A stretch of DNA of 64,000 bases from Streptococcus equinus ATCC 9812 (GTDB lineage: Bacteria; Bacillota; Bacilli; Lactobacillales; Streptococcaceae), in the NCBI RefSeq assembly GCF_000187265.1, contig NZ_GL698429.1, forward strand, positions 164,701-228,700, written 5' to 3'. The first letter of the stretch is position 1. Every line of letters starts with the position of its first letter. The position numbers were made by a program, and so were the translations under genes. The notes under the pieces are model-generated. The model saw nothing but the letters and a program-made list of their open reading frames with translations. It made no database searches and was not told where the DNA came from. Shown in pieces: positions 44,401 to 52,342 of the stretch.

Positions 44401-44705
44401 CAAATGGAAATTATCATTTGAATGATTCTGTTTACACTCAAGAAGAGCTCGATATTCTTCTTGCTTACAACCAAAAATTATTTATTCAAGCAGCAGAGCA
44501 AATCAAAAAAGGACATTTTCTGATTAATCCATACAGCGAAGATGGCAAGTCTGTTCAAGGTAACCAGCTAAAAGCTATCACACGCTTTGAAGCCAATCGT
44601 CACATGCCATACGCGAGAAAATGGTATAAACTACCAAGAAAAGAAAGACGTCAAGGCTTTTTGAGTCTAATGCTAAAAGAAGAGGAGGATAAAGATGAAC
44701 TTTAA
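41460..44705 (+). CDS. rexB: ATP-dependent helicase/nuclease subunit B (RexB)
   Basis: Partner of RexA in the double-strand-break repair complex, the streptococcal version of AddAB/RecBCD. 1081 residues. The N-terminus reads [18 protein letters not shown], with no Walker A motif, which distinguishes RexB from Bacillus AddB. The C-terminal nuclease domain has [25 protein letters not shown] (the D...DYK pattern of PD-(D/E)XK nucleases). GAAGGA precedes the ATG at 41460. It overlaps rexA by 11 bases. Confidence 0.95.
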   Translation: [1081 protein letters not shown]

Positions 44706-47700
44706 GCCGTTTTTGACATCAGAAGAGATTTCCTTTTTGCAAGCTCAAGAAGCAAAGTCATCAAGTAAACAAAAGCGCACACCTGAACAGATTGAAGCGA
44801 TTTATAGTTCTGGCAATAACATTTTAGTCTCAGCCTCAGCTGGTTCTGGTAAAACCTTTGTCATGGTTGAGCGCATTATTGATAAGATTTTACGTGGTGT
44901 CACTGTTGACCAGCTTTTCATCTCAACTTTTACTGTTAAAGCAGCAGGTGAATTGAAAGAGCGTCTTGAGAAAAAAATCAGTAAGGTTTTACAAGTAACC
45001 AAAGATAACGACACAAAAACATATTTGAATGAGCAATTGTTAGGTCTTCAGACAGCTGACATTGGGACAATGGATGCCTTTACGCAAAAATTGGTTAACC
45101 AATATGGCTACACGCTTGGTATTTCGCCAACTTTCCGTATTATGACTGATAAGAGCGAGCAAGACCTTGTCAAAAATGAAGTATTTGCAGATTTATTTTC
45201 TGATTATATGCTTGGTGAGAACCAAGCCATTTTCCGTAAATTAGTGCGTAATTTTTCAGGAAATCGAAAGGATAGCTCAGCGTTTAGAGAAATCGTTTAT
45301 AAGATTTATGACTTCAGTCAAGCTACGGATAATCCAAAAAAATGGATGTCTGAGATATTTTTAAAAGGAGCTAAAACTTATACGGATTTTTCTGCTATTC
45401 CAGACCAAGAAGTCAATGACTTTCTAAGTTGCTTACATGATACGGCAAATCATTTGCAGGATGTGACGGAGTTAGAGGATTATAAGCAGGTTACAGCTAA
45501 GGGGACACCTACAGCTAATTATAAAAAACACTTGAATATGATTGAGCATTTGCATGAATGGGCAATGCATTTTGAGACGCTTTACGGGCGTGATGGGTTG
45601 GGACGTCTGGCTTCTGATGTGGCGGATTTAATACCATCTAGCCCAGCTGTGACAGTTGCAGGAACGAAATATCCTGTCTTTAAAAATCTACAAGGGCGCT
45701 TGACCGGGCTCAAACACCTAGAGACGATTTTTAATTATCAGTCAGAAAGTCTTCCTTTGTTGGAATTATTGCAGAATTTTGTGCAAGATTTTTCTGAGCA
45801 ATATTTACAAGCCAAAATTCAAGAAAACTCTTTTGAATTCTCAGATATTGCTCACTTTGCGATTGAGATTTTAGAGGAAAATCCAGATATCCGTAAGTTT
45901 TATCAAGATAAGTACCACGAAGTGATGGTCGATGAGTACCAAGATAACAACCACACGCAGGAGCGCATGTTGGAATTGCTATCAAATGGTCATAATCGTT
46001 TTATGGTGGGAGATATCAAGCAATCGATTTATCGTTTCCGTCAGGCTGACCCACAGATTTTCAATCAAAAATTCAAAGATTTTCAAGAAAATCCTGAGCA
46101 TGGAAAATTAATTTTGCTCAAAGAAAATTTCCGTAGCCAATCAGAAGTTCTAGATGCAACAAATAGCATTTTTACACACTTGATGGACGAGTCTGTTGGT
46201 GAGATTTTGTATGATGGCATGCATCAACTTGTTGCAGGAAGTGATGCTCAGAAAGAAGCTCACCCCGAAAATGAAACAAAAGTGCTCATTTACGACACTG
46301 ATGAGGCAAATGGTGCTCCAGAAGGTACTGAAGAAGAGTCAATCAATCCAAACGAAGTCAAGTTAGTCGCAAAAGAAATCATTCGTTTGCATAATGAAGA
46401 ACATGTTCCTTTTGAAGATATTACTCTTCTAGTTTCGCTTCGTACGCGAAATAATGCGATTTTGCAGACCTTTGAATATTACGGGATTCCTTTGGTAACG
46501 GATGGTGGCGAACAAAATTATCTCAAATCGGTTGAGGTCATGGTGATGCTTGATACGCTTAGAGCTCTTGATAATCCGCTTAATGATTATGCCCTAGTTG
46601 CTCTGATGCGCTCACCAATGTTTGCCTTTAATGAAGATGATCTAGCTAGACTAGCACTTCAGACTCTTGAAGATGAACACAAGGCTAATCTTTATCAAAA
46701 ACTCGAACACGCTTTGAGTGGCACAGGTGAACATGCTGATTTGATGACGGCAGCTCTTCAGAATAAATTGAAAGATTTCATGGACTGTCTTGCAAGCTGG
46801 CGTGAATTTGCCAAATGGCACTCGCTTTATGACTTGATTTGGAAGATTTATAATGAGCGTTTCTATTATGATTACGTTGGAAATCTGCCTCGTGCAGAGC
46901 AACGTCAAGCCAATCTTTATGCGCTTGCCCTTCGTGCCAATAATTTTGAACGAGGCGGCTTTAAAGGCTTGTCACGCTTTATTCGTATGATTGACAAAGT
47001 TCTTGAGAGTGAAAATGATTTGGCAGATGTTGAAGTGGCACTACCTAAAAATGCTGTAAACTTGATGACCATTCACAAGAGTAAGGGACTTGAGTTTAAG
47101 TATGTTTTCATTTTAAATCTTGATAAGAGATTTAGTATTCAAGACATGACTTCGCCTTTGATTCTGTCACGCCAAAATGGAGCAGGTATCAAGTATTTAG
47201 CTGATATGCGAGAAGAGTTGGAAACTGATTATTTCCCAGCAGTAAAAGTCAGCATGGATACTATGCCTTATCAACTGAACAAACGAGAACTGCGTTTAGC
47301 AATGTTATCTGAACAAATGCGTCTGCTTTACGTTGCAATGACTCGTGCAGAAAAGAGATTGTATTTAGTCGGAAAAGCAAGTGCAGAAAAATTAGTGGAC
47401 AAATACAGTGGAAAATCAGAAAATAATCATATTCCAATATCTGAGCGTGAAACCTTCATGACATTTCAAGACTGGATTCTTGCTATTTATGATACTTACA
47501 AAAATTTGCCATTTAAAGTTGAATTTGTCACAGACGATGATTTGACAGAGGAAAAAATTGGTCAAATTGAAATGACGTCTGCTATTAAACCAGATGACTT
47601 GAAAGATAATCGTCAGACAGAGAATATTGCAGAAGCCTTGGATAGGTTAGAGGCTGTAGAAAAGCTAAATACTGAATTTAAAGCTGCGATTAATCTTCCA

Positions 47701-48321
47701 AGTTTGAGAACACCAAGTCAAGTTAAAAAACTTTATGAGCCAGTTATGGACGTTGATGGTGTTGATGTCATGGCAAAACCACATCAAGCTAAGCCAACGT
47801 TTGAGCTTCCAGATTTTTCAAAGAAAGCAAAAGTAGAAGCGACAGCGATTGGTTCTGCGATGCACGAACTCATGCAGAGAATTATACTATCAGAGCAAGT
47901 GACACTAGATGATATCACATCAGCATTAGCACAAGTTTCAGCTGAAGATGATGTCAAATCATGTATTCGTCTTGAGCATGTGCTTGATTTCTTTGAAGGT
48001 TCAGAACTCGGACAAATGATTCAGAAAAATGTTGATAAAATTTATCGTGAAGCTCCATTTGCCATGTTAAAAGAAGACCCAGAAAGTAACGAAAAATTTG
48101 TCGTACGTGGGATTGTCGATGGTTATTTTTTGTTCGACGACCGAATTGTTCTGTTTGATTATAAAACAGACAGATACACTAACAGCGAAGACATCAAAAA
48201 ACGCTATCAGGGACAAATGGCTCTTTACGCCGAAGCCCTTAGCAAGTCTTACCGTATCGAACAAGTTGACAAATACCTTGTTTTACTTGGCGGAGAAAAC
48301 TTAGAAGTAGTTAAACTGTAA
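44695..48321 (+). CDS. rexA: ATP-dependent helicase/nuclease subunit A (RexA)
   Basis: UvrD-type helicase with a C-terminal nuclease, 1208 residues. Walker A SASAGSGKTFVMVERI, motif Ia FTVKAAGELKERL, Walker B MVDEYQDNNHTQ, motif III GDIKQSIYRFRQADP, motif V TIHKSKGLEFKYVF and motif VI LLYVAMTRAEKRLYL. The C-terminal nuclease site is VVRGIVDGYFLFDDRIVLFDYKTD. Start inside the rexB end behind GAGGAGG. A strong terminator follows. Confidence 0.96.
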   Translation: MNFKPFLTSEEISFLQAQEAKSSSKQKRTPEQIEAIYSSGNNILVSASAGSGKTFVMVERIIDKILRGVTVDQLFISTFTVKAAGELKERLEKKISKVLQVTKDNDTKTYLNEQLLGLQTADIGTMDAFTQKLVNQYGYTLGISPTFRIMTDKSEQDLVKNEVFADLFSDYMLGENQAIFRKLVRNFSGNRKDSSAFREIVYKIYDFSQATDNPKKWMSEIFLKGAKTYTDFSAIPDQEVNDFLSCLHDTANHLQDVTELEDYKQVTAKGTPTANYKKHLNMIEHLHEWAMHFETLYGRDGLGRLASDVADLIPSSPAVTVAGTKYPVFKNLQGRLTGLKHLETIFNYQSESLPLLELLQNFVQDFSEQYLQAKIQENSFEFSDIAHFAIEILEENPDIRKFYQDKYHEVMVDEYQDNNHTQERMLELLSNGHNRFMVGDIKQSIYRFRQADPQIFNQKFKDFQENPEHGKLILLKENFRSQSEVLDATNSIFTHLMDESVGEILYDGMHQLVAGSDAQKEAHPENETKVLIYDTDEANGAPEGTEEESINPNEVKLVAKEIIRLHNEEHVPFEDITLLVSLRTRNNAILQTFEYYGIPLVTDGGEQNYLKSVEVMVMLDTLRALDNPLNDYALVALMRSPMFAFNEDDLARLALQTLEDEHKANLYQKLEHALSGTGEHADLMTAALQNKLKDFMDCLASWREFAKWHSLYDLIWKIYNERFYYDYVGNLPRAEQRQANLYALALRANNFERGGFKGLSRFIRMIDKVLESENDLADVEVALPKNAVNLMTIHKSKGLEFKYVFILNLDKRFSIQDMTSPLILSRQNGAGIKYLADMREELETDYFPAVKVSMDTMPYQLNKRELRLAMLSEQMRLLYVAMTRAEKRLYLVGKASAEKLVDKYSGKSENNHIPISERETFMTFQDWILAIYDTYKNLPFKVEFVTDDDLTEEKIGQIEMTSAIKPDDLKDNRQTENIAEALDRLEAVEKLNTEFKAAINLPSLRTPSQVKKLYEPVMDVDGVDVMAKPHQAKPTFELPDFSKKAKVEATAIGSAMHELMQRIILSEQVTLDDITSALAQVSAEDDVKSCIRLEHVLDFFEGSELGQMIQKNVDKIYREAPFAMLKEDPESNEKFVVRGIVDGYFLFDDRIVLFDYKTDRYTNSEDIKKRYQGQMALYAEALSKSYRIEQVDKYLVLLGGENLEVVKL

Positions 48322-48324
48322 TTT

Positions 48325-48353
48325 AAAAGCGACCGATTATCGGTCGCTTTTTG
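48325..48353 (+). terminator. Terminator after rexA
   Basis: AAAGCGACCGA (48326-48336) and TCGGTCGCTTT (48340-48350) around a 3-base loop, followed by T residues. Confidence 0.88.
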
Positions 48354-48400
48354 TATAGTATTGTTATTGTATATAGAAAAATAAAGGTGAGTTTTTTTGA

Positions 48401-49546
48401 TTAATTCCAGAATTTAGCAGCGATGTCTTGACCTTGCTTGATTTTGGCCCATTGTTGTGGAATGGCTAGCTCATTTCCTGAGTCACATGACGCAAAGCCA
48501 CATTGATGTGAAAGGAAAAGGCGTTCTTTTGGAATAATCTTGCTAGCTTCTTCGAGCATTTTAAGTGCACGTTCTTCGTCATCAAGTTCAGTGGTTTTAC
48601 TTGAAAGAAGTCCAAGCACAACTTCAGCGTTAGAGTCTTTCAAGCTTTCAAGTGCTTTAAGGTCACCAGAAACTTCGCTATCCCACTCTAGGAAGAAACG
48701 GTCATAGTGTTGGTCTTTCAAGAATTTTGTAGCGATAGCTTCATAAGTTCCACCAGCAGCAGAACGACTTTCATAGTTTCCACGGCAATTGTGTGTCCAA
48801 ACTTTAAGTCCAAGCTCGTGACCATAATCAGCCACTTCATTGTTGACTGAGATGAATTCATCAGCTAGATTAGCAAGGGCACTATTTCCTTGAGCAAAGA
48901 AACCGGCTGGATTTGTTTCATCAAAAAGTTCCCAAAGACAATCGTCGAATTGGATGATTTCACCACCAGCTTCTTTGTACTCTTTCAAGAATTCTTTATA
49001 GGCACTGATAAGACCAGCTTTTAATTCTTCGTTAGTTTTGTAAACTTGATTTTCACCAGCTAGTTTATTGAAAACAGTGAATTCTGTGTAAGCGTGGGCA
49101 GGTCCCCAGATTGTTAGTTTTGTGTCAGTTTCACCAGCTTCTTCTTTAAGAAGTTTGTAAATATCTAGGAAGTGGTGATTTTTGCCAGAAAGTGGTTCTG
49201 TGATACGGATACCAATATCCTTACGTGTTTCAAAATGACCGCCATCATGGTCTTGGAAAGTGTATCCGTGGTCAGCGATGTAACGTTCAATACCTTTTAA
49301 GCCCCAAACGAAATCAAGGTGCCACATAGATTTTGAGTATTCACCGTCAGTTAGGACATCGATACCTGCCGCTTTTTCTTCAGCGATAACTTTTCTGATA
49401 TCAGCTGTTTCTGTTTCTTTGTAGCCTTCGAATGCATCGTAGAAAGGATATTTGATATCATCACGGTGTTCGATAGCGATTTTGTATTCGCGTAAATCTG
49501 CTGGTCGTAAAAGTGAACCAACTAGTTGAAATCTTGATTTAGTCAT
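48401..49546 (-). CDS. MetE C-terminal-like methyltransferase (YxjG/YxjH type)
   Basis: 381 residues, equivalent to the C-terminal catalytic half of cobalamin-independent methionine synthase. Zinc-ligand candidates are His and Cys in KVWTHNCRGNY and Cys in LFLSHQCGFAS. These short forms lack the folate-binding N-terminal half and are thought to methylate homocysteine or related thiols from another donor. The exact reaction is not proven. GAGG precedes the ATG. A perfect MET-box lies about 90 bases upstream, so it should respond to methionine through a MetR/MtaR-type LysR regulator. It is divergent from the deaminase gene. Confidence 0.85.
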   Translation of the reverse strand: MTKSRFQLVGSLLRPADLREYKIAIEHRDDIKYPFYDAFEGYKETETADIRKVIAEEKAAGIDVLTDGEYSKSMWHLDFVWGLKGIERYIADHGYTFQDHDGGHFETRKDIGIRITEPLSGKNHHFLDIYKLLKEEAGETDTKLTIWGPAHAYTEFTVFNKLAGENQVYKTNEELKAGLISAYKEFLKEYKEAGGEIIQFDDCLWELFDETNPAGFFAQGNSALANLADEFISVNNEVADYGHELGLKVWTHNCRGNYESRSAAGGTYEAIATKFLKDQHYDRFFLEWDSEVSGDLKALESLKDSNAEVVLGLLSSKTTELDDEERALKMLEEASKIIPKERLFLSHQCGFASCDSGNELAIPQQWAKIKQGQDIAAKFWN

Positions 49547-49578
49547 TTTCTATACCTCGTTTATTTTTTGTGATTCCT

Positions 49579-49584
49579 ATTTTA
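49579..49584 (-). promoter_or_regulatory. -10 box of the MetE-like gene
   Basis: TAAAAT on the minus strand, with a weak TTTCAA 16 bases upstream. A poor -35 box would fit a promoter needing an activator. Confidence 0.45.
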
Positions 49585-49630
49585 GCTGAGCTTTTCAGTT
49601 TTGAAAAATAGTTATTTATATGGGGTAATG

Positions 49631-49647
49631 TATAGTTATAAACTATA
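49631..49647. promoter_or_regulatory. MET-box (MetR/MtaR operator) of the MetE-like gene
   Basis: TATAGTTATAAACTATA is a palindrome with TATAGTT and AACTATA arms. It has the form of the MetR/MtaR operators predicted for streptococcal methionine genes. It is centred about 55 bases upstream of the -10 box, a normal place for a LysR-type activator. Similar boxes precede metA at 59925 and 59959. Confidence 0.75.
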
Positions 49648-49687
49648 ACTGAAAAAATATATTTTTCTATGAAAATGACAGAAAATT

Positions 49688-49696
49688 TGGTAAAAT
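49688..49696 (+). promoter_or_regulatory. Extended -10 promoter of the deaminase-like gene
   Basis: TGG plus TAAAAT (49691-49696). It lies about 45 bases downstream of the MET-box, so the divergent gene might share that control. Confidence 0.45.
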
Positions 49697-49728
49697 AAGA
49701 AAAGACTGACAATTTTTACAGGAGATTT

Positions 49729-50166
49729 ATGATGGATATTTGGGAGAAACTGTACGAAGCAGCAAAAAATGACTATAATCCACATTATGTGACACCTTTT
49801 ATTTATTCAAATCATGTTGTTGCAGCAATTGAAGCAGAAGATGGACAGATTTTTACAGGCTACTGTTTTGAAGCTACGTCTGGTGTATTTCATCTTTGTG
49901 CGGAACGAGCTGCAGCATTTAATATGTTCCAGCAATCTGGTCAAACGACTATAAAGCGTATCATTGCCTTTCGTGATAAAGCGCCAAATGGTGGTGGTTC
50001 AGGTATGCCTTGTGGTGCCTGCCGTGAATTTTTGATGCAATTGTCATCTAAAAATAAAGATTTGGAATTTATGATTGACTATGACAAGCGTGAAACCATT
50101 ACACTTGGTGAGTTGATGCCAAATTGGTGGGGAGAAGAGCGCATGGCAGATGGTATTGAGGATTAG
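49729..50166 (+). CDS. Cytidine deaminase-family protein
   Basis: 145 residues with the zinc site of tetrameric cytidine deaminases: FHLCAERAAAF (zinc Cys and catalytic Glu) and PCGACREFLMQL (CxxC). The C-terminus is longer and more acidic than in Cdd proper, and the substrate loop differs. It could therefore be a blasticidin-S-deaminase-like or other nucleoside deaminase. GGAG precedes two overlapping ATGs (49729, 49732). It is probably co-transcribed with the PHP gene 33 bases downstream. Confidence 0.8.
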   Translation: MMDIWEKLYEAAKNDYNPHYVTPFIYSNHVVAAIEAEDGQIFTGYCFEATSGVFHLCAERAAAFNMFQQSGQTTIKRIIAFRDKAPNGGGSGMPCGACREFLMQLSSKNKDLEFMIDYDKRETITLGELMPNWWGEERMADGIED

Positions 50167-50199
50167 ATTAGTCACAAGTAAAGATAAGCGAGGTAGAGG

Positions 50200-50934
50200 A
50201 TGCGAGATAATCATTTACACACATATTTTTCATATGATTCAGAGGCTCAGTTTGAAGATTATTTAACTCATTATGATGGTGATATTGTGACAACAGAGCA
50301 CTATGATTTGTCAAATCCTTATACTAAGCAAGATGATGTGCCGGATTACGACGCTTATTCGCGTGAAATAGCTGAGCTTAATCGAAAATATGGCAATCAT
50401 ATCAAAAAAGGAATTGAAATTGGCTATTATGAGCCACGTGAAGATGATATTATTGCTTATTTAGCAGATAAGGACTATGACTTAAAATTGTTATCAGTTC
50501 ACCATAATGGGACAAATGATTACCTTGATGATGAAGTGGCAGATATGGATAAAGCGGAGATTATTCAAGAATATCTGGATAAGTTGGAGTACGCTATTGG
50601 GCGCGTGGATGCGGATGTTTTAGCGCATTTTGATTATGGCTTTCGAATTTTTGATATGACAGTCGAGGATTTAAAAGTTTATGAACCTCAATTAAAGCGT
50701 ATCTTCCAGAAAATGATTGACCATGATTTAGCTTTTGAGTTAAATAGTAAATCCATGTATTTGTATGACAAAGAAGAGCTTTATCGATATGCACTAAGTC
50801 TAGTAAAAGAACTTGGTTGCCATAAATATTCCATTGGTTCAGATGGACACAAATTAGAGCATTTTCGTTTAGCATTTGATAAGATTCAAGCATTATTGGA
50901 TGAATTTGGTATTGAAGAGTGGGAGATTTTGTAA
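50200..50934 (+). CDS. PHP-domain phosphoesterase, histidinol-phosphatase (HisK/HisJ) type
   Basis: 244 residues. Metal-binding motifs of the PHP family are visible: DNHLHTYFSYDSEA, TTEHYD, VHHN in LLSVHHNGTND, ADVLAHFDYG and IGSDGHKLEHF. Overall it resembles the HisK-type histidinol-phosphatase. No other his genes are in the window, so it may act on another phosphoester. GAGG precedes the ATG. A bidirectional terminator follows. Confidence 0.8.
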   Translation: MRDNHLHTYFSYDSEAQFEDYLTHYDGDIVTTEHYDLSNPYTKQDDVPDYDAYSREIAELNRKYGNHIKKGIEIGYYEPREDDIIAYLADKDYDLKLLSVHHNGTNDYLDDEVADMDKAEIIQEYLDKLEYAIGRVDADVLAHFDYGFRIFDMTVEDLKVYEPQLKRIFQKMIDHDLAFELNSKSMYLYDKEELYRYALSLVKELGCHKYSIGSDGHKLEHFRLAFDKIQALLDEFGIEEWEIL

Positions 50935-50946
50935 AAAGATACATAA

Positions 50947-50977
50947 AAAAGCTATGAGAAACAGACTCATAGCTTTT
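50947..50977. terminator. Bidirectional terminator between the PHP gene and the DUF3042 gene
   Basis: AAAAGCTATGAG (50947-50958) and CTCATAGCTTTT (50966-50977) pair perfectly over a 7-base loop and serve both converging genes. Confidence 0.88.
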
Positions 50978-50991
50978 AGTTTGTTCAGCAA

Positions 50992-51168
50992 TTAGTGAGA
51001 AATACGTTTACGTGCTGCTTTTTTACGATTTTCTTGAATGAAAGCAGTCTTTTCTTCTTCAGGTTCAATAATTTTTTTCTTAACTGCAAAGATAGCGCCA
51101 GCAACTGTAGCTGCAGTGGCTACCACACCAGTAGCAAGACCTTTAGCAAATGCGAATTTTTTAGCCAT
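50992..51168 (-). CDS. DUF3042-family small protein
   Basis: A 58-residue protein easily missed by length cut-offs. It begins MAKKFAFAKGLATGVV, has a single hydrophobic segment (about 8-29), then a charged tail (KKKIIEPEEEKTAFIQENRKKAARKRISH). This is the pattern of the DUF3042 family of Lactobacillales. A GGAGGAG ribosome site lies 7 bases upstream of the ATG, and it is bounded by a bidirectional terminator. Both facts support a real gene. Function unknown; probably membrane-anchored with a cytoplasmic coiled tail. Confidence 0.85.
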   Translation of the reverse strand: MAKKFAFAKGLATGVVATAATVAGAIFAVKKKIIEPEEEKTAFIQENRKKAARKRISH

Positions 51169-51264
51169 AATAATTCTCCTCCTTACTGATAAGAACAGGG
51201 AGTATAAAGAGTTCTTTATACTCTTTTGTAGCAGTAGGATTTGTTTTCTTGTCCTACCACCTTG

Positions 51265-51273
51265 TGTTATAAT
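51265..51273 (+). promoter_or_regulatory. Extended -10 promoter of miaA
   Basis: TGT plus TATAAT (51268-51273). Predicted start near 51280, giving a leader of about 75 bases. Confidence 0.5.
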
Positions 51274-51353
51274 AATGATAACTAAAATTGCCTAAAAGTT
51301 CAAGTGAAAATGTTATTTTACTAAAAAATCAGGCTTAGGACGGATAAAAATAA

Positions 51354-52253
51354 ATGTCAAAAAAAATAAAACTGCTAGCTGTAGTTGGGCCGACTGCTGT
51401 TGGAAAAACAGCACTGGGAATTGAGCTAGCAAAACATTTCAACGGAGAAATTATCAGCGGTGATAGTCAGCAAGTCTATCGTCAATTAGATATTGGAACG
51501 GCAAAAGCAACTCCTGAAGAACAAGCTGAAGCAGTGCATCATTTGATTGATGTGCGCAATGTTGATGAGACTTACTCGGTTTATGATTTTGTTCAGGAAG
51601 CTAGCGCAGCCATTTCAGATATTGTCAGTCGAGGCAAACTTCCGATTATCGTCGGGGGAACAGGACTTTATCTTCAAAGCTTACTAGAAGGTTACCATCT
51701 GGGGGGGCAAGTAGATCAAGAAAAGGTTCTTGCTTATCGAAAAGAGCTTGACCTTTTATCAGACGACGAGCTTTTTGAAAAAATAGCAGAGCAAAAAATT
51801 GAAATTCCTCAGATTAATCGACGTCGAGCTATTCGAGCACTTGAGGTAGCTAAATTTGGAAAAGATTTGGAAAACAAAGAAACAGATTATGATGCTTACT
51901 TGATTGGTCTAAATGACGATCGTCAAGTTCTGTATGACCGCATTAATCATCGCGTTGATCTCATGGTTGAAAATGGGGTTTTGGATGAGGTAAAATGGCT
52001 CTATGACAATTATCGTGAGGTCCAAGCAGCACGAGCTATTGGCTACAAAGAACTTTTCCCATACTTTTCAGGAGAAGATTCTCTTGAAAACTGTGTTGAA
52101 AAATTAAAACAAAACACACGACGCTTTGCCAAACGCCAGTTAACTTGGTTTAGAAATCGAATGGCAGTTCAGTTTTATAATGTTTCTGAAACAGATTTTA
52201 AAACAAAAGTTGCAGAAGATGTTGACCGTTTCTTAAATGATAAGAAAATGTAA
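51354..52253 (+). CDS. miaA: tRNA dimethylallyltransferase
   Basis: Adds the i6A modification at position 37 of tRNAs that read UNN codons. 299 residues. P-loop [17 protein letters not shown], catalytic Asp region [20 protein letters not shown], and [16 protein letters not shown], the tRNA-binding motif. The ribosome site (AGGACGG) is a little far from the ATG. It heads a run miaA-hflX-unknown-rnz-SDR-recJ. Confidence 0.96.
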   Translation: MSKKIKLLAVVGPTAVGKTALGIELAKHFNGEIISGDSQQVYRQLDIGTAKATPEEQAEAVHHLIDVRNVDETYSVYDFVQEASAAISDIVSRGKLPIIVGGTGLYLQSLLEGYHLGGQVDQEKVLAYRKELDLLSDDELFEKIAEQKIEIPQINRRRAIRALEVAKFGKDLENKETDYDAYLIGLNDDRQVLYDRINHRVDLMVENGVLDEVKWLYDNYREVQAARAIGYKELFPYFSGEDSLENCVEKLKQNTRRFAKRQLTWFRNRMAVQFYNVSETDFKTKVAEDVDRFLNDKKM

Positions 52254-52342
52254 GGTAGAAGCAAAAACTCCTTTACCCTTTTTAAATAAAAATTTGTTAT
52301 AATGATATTTACGGATTAATTAAGTAAAGGGGTGAGTACAAG

